Assembly: GCF_958295425.1 (NCBI RefSeq)
Contig: NC_081147.1
Span: 2,377,290 to 2,441,289 of the forward strand
DNA from: Solea solea
Taxonomy: Eukaryota; Chordata; Actinopteri; Pleuronectiformes; Soleidae
Direction: 5' to 3'
DNA: 64,000 nucleotides
A program made the position numbers and the translations under genes. This document shows, one piece after another, positions 22,954 through 32,210 of this stretch (positions are counted from its first letter, which is position 1; every line of letters starts with the position of its first letter). The notes beneath the pieces are model-generated. The model was not told where the DNA came from and did not search any database. It saw only the letters and a list, made by a program, of their open reading frames with translations.

Positions 22954-23784
22954 CACTACAAAGTGTAATAAAACACATAAATGACGTGTAATTCACTCAG
23001 GAAGTAGAGCTCAGCATGTGGAAGGAGCTGAACAAACAAACACTGCCGTCTTTTATTGTAAAACCTACAAAAGTCACCGTTATAAATAACATAAGTAAAG
23101 GTTAAAGGTTAACTGCTGCTTCTCTCACTTCTTTTTTACATTTCTGCTTTTTTTTAACACATCAATCAAACAAAGAAACACTTCCTTTTTTCTCACGCTG
23201 TCCAAAAATCTCTTTCACTTATCATTTACTAATCTAAGGGCAGTCAAGTCCTCAAGAGGCCTTAACTTAAAGTTTCCCCACGTTTGCATCATTTCTTTCT
23301 TTCAGGTGACGCAATTTAATTCATCCACTCATCCTGTCTGCTGGATTACAGCAGGAAAAATTCAGCCTGGATTAAGCCTGGATTTACAAAAATTTAAACA
23401 AAGTTTTTTTTCTGTCAAAAATGATCTGATTTCTTCAACGTTCACATTTTTTGGCAGAGATTATCGATATACTCCACTCCAATGGGATTTAATCATCAAA
23501 TGTACCGGTTTTCATCCAGAATAATCCCATTTATACACCTTGTATTGACTCAACCTGATTTTATGAGATCCTAATTGAGACTGAAACAGTGTGTGAGGCT
23601 GGATTAAATTCAAATGACAGAAAAATGAGTGTAATCTGAGTGAAAGCTGAGATCGGAAAACGCGTCTCAGTGGACGTTGATTTGATTTTGCTAACAAAGC
23701 TTTCAGCTGCTTCTCCTCATGTTTGCATCTGAGTGAAGTGAACACATTAATCTATAACTTGATAAACTTGTTGTATATCTGCTT
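22328..23784. other. Unique stretch with a (TG)n tract
   Basis: Nothing recognised except the long (TG)n at 22917-22952. Open frames of 72-77 codons have no domain. Confidence 0.4.
22917..22952. repeat. (TG)n microsatellite, 18 units
   Basis: Longest perfect dinucleotide tract in the window. Confidence 0.97.
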
Positions 23785-24004
23785 CTGCTCTCTCTCACTG
23801 TCCTCTTGTCCCTTCTCTGTCCCCCTCCTCTCATCTGTCCCCCCTTTTTTCCTTTCACCACAACCTGTCTAGGCAGATGCAGCACATCTCTGAGTCTGGA
23901 TCTGTCAGAGATTTCTTCAATATTTACTCACTGTGTGAATTGTTGGGTTTCTCTGCTCTCGATGATGTTGTCTAAGTACAGAGCCTTGAGATAATGTATG
24001 TTAT
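23785..24004 (+). mobile_element. Teleost dispersed repeat / LINE 3'-type fragment
   Basis: It shows, in order, CACCACAACCTGTCTAGGCA, GAGTCTGGATCTG, GAATTGTTGGGTTTCTCT and GTACAGAGCCTTGAGATAAT. This is the order of a very common fish repeat (...AACCGGTCGAGGCAGATG...TTGTTGGGTTTCTC...CCTTGAGATAA). It is degenerate and lacks the usual GGCGCTATAT end. Confidence 0.6.
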
Positions 24005-24060
24005 GTAACTCTGCTTTCAAAGAACGACTCTTTACCAGCTGAGCTAATGGAGATGACACA
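24005..24060 (-). mobile_element. tRNA-like A-box head, possible SINE fragment
   Basis: The minus strand reads CCATTAGCTCAGCTGGTAAAG. Its core TAGCTCAGCTGG (24035-24046) fits the RNA polymerase III A box and D-arm of a tRNA. No B box (GGTTCRANNCC) follows at the expected spacing, so it is a truncated tRNA-derived head or a chance match, not a tRNA gene. Confidence 0.3.
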
Positions 24061-24467
24061 CGACCAAAACCCATCTTCTGTCCCACTTTCTGGGCCCGTG
24101 GCCCGGACTTTGGTCATGTCTGCCATTGTTAGTTGTCTAAAGCCATAATATGTAACGTTTAAACACAAATGAATGTCCATTACGTTGTAAGCTGTTAGCG
24201 ACAGAAACCGAAAACACGCAAATCCCAAAACAACGGCGGGAGAGAAAACACTAGCAGAGCATATTCAATCGCGGAAGTGCTCCGGGCCTGTGGGGGGCGC
24301 TGTGCAAACAAGAGGATAAAGGTTCCCCTCCTGAAACCCCACAGTTTTTATGCCTAGTGTTTTAACTCGACTGTAGTTTGTCACACGGACCCTGGACAGA
24401 TGAATTCTCAGGATTTCACAAACGGTCTAGGAGTTACGGGAATGAGAAGTATGGATGCCAAATCCTG
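24061..24467. other. Likely dispersed-repeat debris
   Basis: The phrase TTTCACAAACGGTCTAGGAG with GAATGAGAAGTA (24414-24450) echoes ATATCACAAACGGTTTCGGA with GATGAGAAATA at about 14227-14262, inside the hAT-like element at 13.7 kb. GGGGGGCGCTGTG (24292-24304) is another repeat-like phrase. No gene seen. Confidence 0.4.
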
Positions 24468-24512
24468 TACTATAGTGTACTGTACTGTACTGTACTGTAG
24501 TGTACTGTGTTG
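24468..24512. repeat. (ACTGT)n pentanucleotide repeat
   Basis: About eight TACTG/ACTGT units with small variants. Confidence 0.85.
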
Positions 24513-24619
24513 CAGGGACAGATCCATAAACCCTGAGCTGACACGGTCTTCCCTCTGCTTCTTCACACCTGTTTGCAAAGAGCTTAGCTTTGCTAATTGC
24601 CGTTCAAGGTTCAGTGGTG

Positions 24620-24658
24620 CATGTGTGTGTGTGTGCATGTGTGTGTGTGTGTGTGTGC
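24620..24658. repeat. (TG)n microsatellite
   Basis: TG tract with CA interruptions. Confidence 0.93.
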
Positions 24659-25508
24659 GTTTGCTCCTATAGGACACGCTAATTTAAATCTTCACCGCTC
24701 TCCGTCTGCTCTGCTGAGGTTAAAGCTCTGTCCTTGGCTTGCGTCTCCACACCAGCTGCCGTCGTATCCGCAAATGACTCCCCTCATTTCTTTTTTGACT
24801 CCCACCAATTAGCGCATGCCGCGGAAAAGAAGTCGTTACTCACGACTTTAACCTTTCGCAGACAGACGTTCTTCGTAAGAGAACCTGGCCAGACTCGTGT
24901 CTCCAGAGTCTGGGACACGGACGATGACGTTTGCTTTTATTTGACAGCTGTAATTGGATTTGCGAGCAGGTGTCTCCTGCTGCCAAGTGCGCCGAGTAAA
25001 ACATCAGTCGTGCGACTCGACCGAGAACTCACTCCTGACGTTATCGCGACACAGACGGCGAATTCTCTCCTCAGAAGAAGAGGCCACGCTCCTCTGTAGA
25101 GCTCTTAATGACTTTTCCACTTTCATTTAAATGCTGATTTTGAGGGCCGCGTCGTTACGCCGGTGTCATGTTTCCTCTCTAATTGCAAAGCATTTAACCT
25201 CAGTGTGTTCCTGTTCATTCCGGTAACTGTGAACTCCCACGCACGGGGAGCTCGGCTAATTTGGCAGTTGCTTAAGTAAAAAAATTTAAATAACTCCCCA
25301 CTGATGAAAACCACCGTGGATTCTCTACGACGTTTGTTAAAGGATCGATCGAGGAATTCTGGCCTCTGCTTTAAATTATTCATGTCTGTCGCAGCAGGAG
25401 AGGAGAGCTGCGCGATGGAAGTGAGGAGATAAGGAGGAGGTTACAGATTAAACGCATGCACGTTTACACACACACACACACACAAACTCTCTGTCACATG
25501 GAAGATTA
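24659..25508. other. Repeat-poor block, possible conserved non-coding sequence
   Basis: No dispersed repeats are visible across roughly 700 bp. It contains TTTGACAGCTGTAATTGGAT (24940-24959), combining a TALE/E-box-like TGACAGCTGT with a TAATTG homeodomain core, and CTCTAATTGCAAAGCATTTA near 25175. These features resemble developmental enhancers, but conservation cannot be tested here. The 121-codon frame 24734-25099 is unrecognised. A (CA)n tract lies at 25466-25484. Confidence 0.3.
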
Positions 25509-25975
25509 TTAGTGCCATATGTAAAAAGAAATAATAAAACAGCATGAATTCTGAGAAAAAAAAATCAGAATTATGACTTTATTCTCTTTAATCTCTGGCC
25601 CTTTTAATCTCTTTCATTTCAGAATTCTGACTTTAATCTCAGAATTTGGACTTTAATCTCTGGCCCTTTTAATCTCTTTAATTTCAGAATTCTGACTTTA
25701 ATCTCAGAATTATGACTTAATCTCGAATTATGACTTTAATCTCGAATTATGATTTTAATCTCTTTAATCACCGGCCCTTTTAATCTCTTTAATTTAATCT
25801 TTAATCTCAGAATCCAGACTCATCTCAGAATTCTGACTTTAATCTCGAATTCTGACTTTAATATCTTTAATTGCTGGCCCTTTTAATCTCTTTAATTTAA
25901 TCTTTAATCTCAGAATTTTGACTTTAATCTCAGAATTCATGCGGTTTCATTTATTTTTTTTACATGTGGCACTAA
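25509..25975. mobile_element. MITE with 47-bp inverted ends and a minisatellite core
   Basis: The left end (25509-25555) begins TTAGTGCCATATGTAAAAAG and ends GCATGAATTCTGAG. The right end (25930-25975) is its reverse complement with a few differences, reading CTCAGAATTCATGCGGTTTC and ending ACATGTGGCACTAA. The interior (about 25556-25930) is a degenerate array of GACTTTAATCTCAGAATT and CTGGCCCTTTTAATCTCTTT units. Thus the tandem array fills a complete terminal-inverted-repeat element. The flanking duplication may be TA or TTA; it cannot be separated from the element ends. Confidence 0.8.
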
Positions 25976-27264
25976 CACTCTTCCGTACCGTCCCCAGAGT
26001 CCGAACAGAATTTGGGGAAAAAAAGTAATTTCCAGTAAAAGTAAGTTCCAGTAATCTACAGAGCACGTTCAAACTCCTGGTTTCTGGATCATTTTAAACT
26101 CTTTGTGAAGGACTTGGGATCCGGTTTCTGTCGTTGGGTTCTCGGAGGTCTGTCACTGTCTCATTGTAATTCGGATGAGTTGCTGCTTCTTGGCCAGGAC
26201 GCGCTTGGAAAAGAGATTTGCAAATCTCAACGGGATTATCCTGGTTAAAGTAAAGTAAAATAAAGCTAGAAATGAATCCAGACAGAACAGGTTCAGAGCG
26301 GAGGAGGAAGAACAGAAGGAGAGAGAGGGAGCGGTTTATGAGACGATGCCGGGAGTCGTTTGAGTCTGTGTCTCATCGCGTTATTGATTCCTCGTATCAT
26401 CTGACACTGGACCACATTACATTTACCCTCTTAAATGTCATTACGGCCCAAGTTCACGGGCTGCGACTCCTGAGAATGAACTCGCCGCCACAAAGAAATG
26501 AGTGGAAGGAATGAGCTGATTTATTTTCCTCTACAGTGTCTGTAGTTTCCATTTCTTCTCTGTGGTTACACTGACTTAAGGATTTTACTCACAGGTCTCT
26601 GAGAATCCAACGACTCAGGCGAAAACATGGAGGACGATTCCTGACGTATAATCCAAAGTAAAAAAAAAAAGTCCTCCAGAGCAGGAGCAGTGTCTCTGTT
26701 TGACTGCACTTTGCACTGTGAAGTGCAGCCCAAGACACACTTTGATGCAGCCAGTCCAACGACAAACAAGGAAGTCGCTCTGCAGCATCAAATTGTTTCA
26801 GATGCTTCACTTTCACTTCCACGCCACGTCATTTTTTTATGGTCTACATTTCCGTGGTTTTCAAGATCGTCTGTGAAATGAAACGTGACTTTTTAAAGGC
26901 GTCAGCGGGGCCGCCATCTTTACTCAGTGACCATCAAAATAAAAGTTAATTGCTGTCTCGTGTGATGTGATTCAGAAATGAAAATGCATCAGCTGGTGTT
27001 TTGATCAGATATTGGCTCCGAGTGAATGTCAGAACACTCGATAACGCGAGGCATCAGCAGCGGCTCCTGCACTCTGAGTACTCATCAAAAACTGACCTTT
27101 CATGACTGAGCGTCCCCGTCTGTCCCACTGTCTCGCTCCCCGTCTGTCCTGACTGCGTCCAAACCAAACCTTGTCCATAAAAGCCATAAAAACCTTGCAG
27201 GACCGTCCACAGAGACTCTCAGACGTTCTCGGTTATTGACGCACAAAAAACAAAAACCTCTAGA
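25976..27264. other. Unique stretch with one LINE tail
   Basis: No gene recognised. The LINE tail at 26178-26268 is listed separately. Open frames at 26272-26881 have no domain. Confidence 0.4.
26178..26268 (+). mobile_element. LINE 3' tail remnant
   Basis: It reads TTGGCCAGGACGCGCTTGGA, AAAGAGATTTGCAAATCTCA, ACGGGATTATCCTGGTTAAA, then AAAGTAAAATAAAG. It parallels 62945-63039 and the common fish LINE tail that ends CTCAATGGGAC...TAAATAAAGG. Confidence 0.65.
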
Positions 27265-27730
27265 CGCACGGTTCTCAAAGTGCGGTGCGTGTACCACCAG
27301 TGGTACGCGAGCTTCCTCCTCGGTGGTACCTAGAGTAAAATCAGAAATGCTTTTCTGTTTATAAATAAAACGTAGAGAATACAAATCTGCCTCCTGTGAA
27401 AAGTGATAATTAGGGTCGCACGATATTATCGGCTCAATATCGGTATATTAATAGATTGAAGTCTATGCTAGCGCCCTCTACAGCATTTGTTTATTGCTAA
27501 ATTAGGTGAATGTATCAGCTGCGACATGAGTAGGCAACATTTTATGTTAATTTCACTCCAGAAAAGACGACTGCATTTAAGTGTCATATTGGTATCATCA
27601 GGGCCCAAGCACTCCCGATATATCGGCATATTGGATATCGATATCGTGCATCCCTGGTGATAATGGTGTTACTTTGAGAGCTCAATATTTTCCCTGGTGG
27701 TACTTGGTATAAAAAGTTTGAGAAGCGCTT
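27265..27730. mobile_element. hAT (Charlie-like) MITE hosting a nested element
   Basis: The left end contains ACGGTTCTCAAAGTGCGGTG and ACCACCAGTGGTACGCGAGC. The right end is GGTGGTACTTGGTATAAAAA and GTTTGAGAAGCGCTT, the inverted form. The TTCTCAAA-type terminus and GTGGTAC motifs are characteristic of hAT Charlie-like non-autonomous elements. The flanks are CCTCTAGA (27257-27264) and GGTCTAGA (27731-27738), a 6/8 match consistent with an 8-bp hAT target duplication. The host copy is split by the insertion at 27411-27656. Confidence 0.7.
27411..27656. mobile_element. hAT-like MITE nested inside another
   Basis: The 246-bp element has inverted ends TAGGGTCGCACGATATTATC and, from the other side, CAGGGATGCACGATATCGAT. 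Both are flanked by the exact 8-bp direct repeat GTGATAAT (27403-27410 and 27657-27664). CAGGG termini and 8-bp duplications indicate the hAT superfamily. The perfect duplication implies a fairly recent insertion into the older Charlie-like copy. Confidence 0.8.
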
Positions 27731-30409
27731 GGTCTAGAACAAAGCAAATTTTCAATAAGTGTCTTTGTTATTTTACGCTAAGTCTAACTTTGCTTTAGCG
27801 TAATTAGGAATCAGATAATGCTAGCATGGTTTGCTAGCACTTTCCTCTTCCCGAAATGACTGGCCCAAGATACTTTCTGCTCCCGTCGTGTACGCGCTAC
27901 GTGATCCCTACGTAAACATGACAAGAAGCGTGTGTAATGTAGAATGAAAGAGTTGACACATATTTGCCCAAACTGGAAGACAAAGATATCACCACATTTT
28001 TGACCTACACCTCAAAGATGACCAACAAAGACAATCTCAGTCGCGATGAAAAGGATTTAAAAGGAAATTCTCAGACAAAGCTCAAAGTTAAGAAAAACTC
28101 TGCTGAGGTTATTTAAAGACACAATAAAATCCTTCAGAAAAGATTGTTCTAATTAAACCACCAAGTCTTTTCACCCCCAAAACTCATCGACCACTAAACG
28201 GCAAAGTCGTCGTATTTGGGGCGTAACGTTTGTAATTGAATCCAGTTTATTTAAGTATCATCTTCTCTTATAGCAAAGGGAAATGATCTCCATTTAAAGT
28301 CCTCTTCAGTTACTATCTTTAGGACAATAATTTAGGACAACATTACCAGTAACAACAACCGTCTGCTTTACTCTTTTTCTTTGACTTTAAAGCAGAAATA
28401 AACTCTCTTTTTTTTTTTTTATGAGAATGAGTTTACTGCGTCATAAAGAGAAGGTTTAGACCGAGGTCACCGTGAACAAAGATTACATTTTCTCACCTGC
28501 GAACAACGCAGCCTCTCGTTTTAGTCATTTATAATTCATATAATGGTTTGCAGAGTCCGTCATTAACACCAGACCCAATCACAGTGGTGAGAATACTCAG
28601 GAAATGGTTGTGCACTAAACGCGTCCTCACCCGCGGTCACAGAACCATCTCTTCCCCTTTTTTTAAAGAGCCTGACAGTTGGAGACGAGCCACAAAGTGG
28701 CCGCTGAAATACAATAAAATGTGGTAATAAAAAAAAAAAAGGGAGAGTATATGATAATGATGTTGTTATCGCGCCAGTAAAAGACACTTAAAACTGAAGA
28801 AATCACATTAAAGTTGTTTTGGATCATTAATAATTAACCGATATATTTCAATTCTAAAGGTCAAAACAAGCAGAGAAGAAAACACTTTTATCAGAATGTA
28901 TCAAAGACTTCTGAGAATACAAACGTTCCAGGGGAAAAATTATTTATATTTAAAACAATGTAAGGCTCTGTCAGGCAAAACTATCAGACCTGACTGAGGG
29001 TTTGTTTGTATACAGCAGCAGAGCAGGGGCGGGCGGAGATGAGAAGCGCCTTTCCTGTTGAACTTCACGGACATTTCTTTGTGTTTTCAGTCAAAGTCCG
29101 ACCTGTTTGTAGCCGTCTTTACTTTACTCGCGCCACGTTGTTGCCGTTGCCTCCGTCTGTCTTGACATGATGTCACCGGGCGACACGAGATCTAACTCAT
29201 CTCATGTGACGATGGTTTGAATGCAACAGACATTTGTTGCTATGATTCTTTTTGGATCACTTGTGTCCGATCGCGTTGTTTCCACAAACAGAACAAAGAG
29301 GAACCGCAGGTTTAAACCTATCGTCGAAAGGTCGGTCGTCGAAGACGGTGATTTCACCATTTCTTTTAAGCTTCTCCTTCACTTCCCTCAAAACACCCCG
29401 CTTCTCCCGCTCCTCCTGACCAATAAGATCAAGCTGCCTCTGTGGATTTCATCTCCAGGGAGCGAAATTCAATAAAGACTTTAATAAAAGAGACCTTAAG
29501 GCCAACGAACAGTGCAGAGGAACTGTGTCCAGTGTCCTGTTGCATCAATAGCAGCAGCAGCTGTGGACATGTAGGTCACAGGCGTGCGCGTGAATCACCG
29601 TAGCAGCTCATTAGTGACAATGCAGCATGAATATGTTCTGTGGATTAACCCCCGCCGGAGATTAGGACCAGACAAACACGGCAGCAGCAGCAGCGGAGGA
29701 GGAGGAGGAGGAGGAAGATCCCACCGCACAACAAAACACACGCGTGAGCGTTTGCTCCTTATCGAGAGCAGAGCCGAGATGAGTGAGGGACACGCGTGAA
29801 GGTCAGAGGAGACTTGGATTTCCTCAGGGCAGAGAAGACACCGAGGCGAGCGGATTCAACTTCAGACTCACACCGACACTTTACTCCAACTAGGGCAAAT
29901 TTGAGGATTTGGGTTTTTTTTTTTTTTAAAAGGAAAATCATGTTTCTATCCTTGGTTTCTTGTACTTCAGACCACTAACCCCATAGTCCCATACAAAGAT
30001 ATGTTGCCTATTTATACAGTTGAAGGTTTATCCACTGTATAGATGGAAAACACCTCTTATTTAGATCAACACTCTTATTTTGTGCGTCACATCCAACGTC
30101 TTTGTCAAACTCCATATTGAAAACCAGACAAACCTGGTGTTTGAAATATGAAAAGTCATTCCCAAAACGTAAATGTGTACATGAAGAAGTCCCCATTTGG
30201 AGTCCTGTGCATCTTTATGCATCCACATACTTTATTTAATCTAAGCCACACAGGTTTTCTCAAGCAAAAAAAACAAAGCCTGTCCTTGTGAGGACATTTT
30301 TTGGCTGGTCCACACAACTTTAACAAGGATTTTTGTGGATAAAGACCTGATTTTAGGGTTAGGAGTAGGTGTTTAGTTGTGATGGGTAAGGATAGGGAAT
30401 GCATCTATC
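27731..30409. other. Unique stretch, nothing recognised
   Basis: About 2.7 kb without strong repeats, apart from poly-A/T runs and a (GGA)n tract at 29696-29716. The 84-codon frame 29221-29475 and others carry no domain. TAGCAGCTCATTAGTGACAA (29600-29619) looks enhancer-like, but conservation is untested. Confidence 0.4.
29696..29716. repeat. (GGA)n microsatellite
   Basis: Seven GGA triplets. Confidence 0.9.
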
Positions 30410-30840
30410 GGTGTGTTTCCACCAGCATAGTACCTGGTACCAGGTGTTTTTTTAGTACCAATCAGGGACTGGACGTCCGACACAAGAATCAAGCCGAACA
30501 ATGCCGAACGGTAGATCAAGTAAAAAGACTTGAAAATCCTAAAAACGTGGTTTAATCTCCAACATTTAGCAAAGGAAATGTCTAAAATCTCAATATTTAA
30601 CAGAGGAGTCTGGTCTGTGTCAGACGGAGTCTGTGCTGCAGTCATGGAGGAAGTGCTTAATGAACTTGCTTAAACAACTGCTTTACAAGTCACTCGTTTG
30701 TGTATCGCGTGTAAATGAAGTCACAGTTTCAGTTTCATGCAGCCGCACAGCGATGACTCCGCCCACATTGAGGAGGTACTATTTTGTAGTTGAAAACCAA
30801 TCGAAACCGTGGCGAGGCGAGGCGAGGCGAGCTGTGCGTG
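30410..30840 (+). mobile_element. GTGTTTCCAC-ended MITE, long copy
   Basis: It begins GGTGTGTTTCCACCAGCATA with GTACCTGGTACCAGG, contains GACGTCCGACACAAGAATCA, and ends with TTGAGGAGGTACTATTTTGT and a GGCGA pentanucleotide run (30811-30830). Internal parts recur at 366-476 and at 35930-36005. The right inverted terminus (GTGGAAAC) is not present, so the copy is 3'-truncated. Frames at 30633-31008 are not genes. Confidence 0.6.
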
Positions 30841-31530
30841 CGTCCACACACTTTCATGACAAATGTCCAGACCTATTGTATCAACATGTGGTTATGCAAC
30901 AGTCACAAAGTAATAAGGTGCATAAATCAGTCCTGTTGTGTGTGTGTACTGAGATTAAGTGAGTTTGTGTTCTTCTTCACAGGTTTGTTTTCTTTTTGTG
31001 CTCCGTGAGGTTTGTTTGCATTATTCTCCAGTGCGTGTGTGTGTGTGTATGTGCGTGCGTGTGCGTGTCTTTTCATTGCAGAGCCATAATCCCGGTCGCC
31101 TTAACGTAGGCATTTCCTGGCACAGTAGCGGCTCACAGCTGATAAACTCTGTTGCCTTCAGAGTCCACAGTTGTGTGTCAAAGACATAATTATAAAGCGC
31201 CGCCGCTCCACACAACAGAAAACAGCAAACTGCTGCTATCTGTCAGATTACATACTTAATTTTGCCGAGGGCTGGGAAAAAATTGGAACAACACAAAAAC
31301 ATGGAAGTGTCCCTGCGGTGGTGGCGGCGGCTCCTCTTCTTTGCCGCGGCTTTTGGCAACTTTCATTCACTGCACTGGAAAAAAATCATAACGCTGCCAA
31401 ATCCAGCTCAGCTCCGCTGTCTGTCCAGAACCAAACTGAACCAAACTTCACATCCTCACTCTACTCACAACTGTCTTTTTTTGGAAATACGTCTCATTTA
31501 CATCACGATCGGATCGACTGTTTACACGAA
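30841..31530. other. Unique stretch
   Basis: It contains a TG-rich tract (31031-31068). The 192-codon frame 31171-31749 runs from unique DNA into the MITE copy at 31531; its last third is MITE sequence, so it is not accepted as a gene. CTGTCAGATTACATACTTAA (31240-31259) is an enhancer-like phrase only. Confidence 0.4.
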
Positions 31531-31690
31531 TTAGGGCTGCAACTTCCCATTATTCTCATAATCGATTTATCGAGTCATCATTTGGTCCATAAAATGTCCG
31601 AATATGTCGACGATGACGTTTTCAAATGTCTTATTTTTGTACACAAACCAAAACAATTCAATTACATGATCTACTTTTTTTTCCCATCAG
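31531..31690 (+). mobile_element. TTAGGGCTGCAAC-type MITE, intact 5' end
   Basis: It starts exactly TTAGGGCTGCAACTTCCCAT, then ATAATCGATTTATCGAGTCA, TTTGGTCCATAAAATGTCCG and TTTTCAAATGTCTTATTTTT. It is the best 5' end of the family in the window. The copy ends near 31690 without its 3' terminus. Confidence 0.75.
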
Positions 31691-32210
31691 GCTTTTATTC
31701 CGATAACTTCTCGACTCTTGCCTTGAAGTTATTTAAAAATACTAATTAAACTTTAATGTAAAACTAGTGCCATGTTCTGGATTAGGGATGAACTGAGACT
31801 ATACTCTGTATCAGTTTGATACAAGTAAAAAACCAGTGGATGGGATATCAGAAAAAGACGATAATCCCAAAAATGCATCACTTAGCAGACACTGTAGAAA
31901 ATGTAAATAAAAAGCAACATCATTTTAACTGAGGAGTCTTGTTACCTATTGTTTTTATGTATATTTTTAATAAAAAAAGGCTGATTACGGCATAAAAACA
32001 ACTGTAAAATAAGGTTGTGATGTCTGAATCAGTACCAGACATGAAATAGTGGCATCAAACTATTCCCAATGTTTATATTTTATTCATAAAAACTCACACA
32101 GCTGCCTTCACAATACCCTCTGTAGTAAAAATAAGATTAACATACAACATTATAAAGGAGTCTATTAAAGGGCATCAGTTTAATGTGTTTCCCTGCACTT
32201 ATCTTTAGTG
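31691..32210. other. Unique AT-rich flank of the LINE
   Basis: Nothing recognised. This is the sequence the LINE 3' end abuts. Confidence 0.45.

Noticed and set aside
31171..31749. 192-codon plus-strand frame
   Set aside because: Its C-terminal third is the translation of a TTAGGGCTGCAAC-type MITE starting at 31531. The rest has no domain or codon bias.
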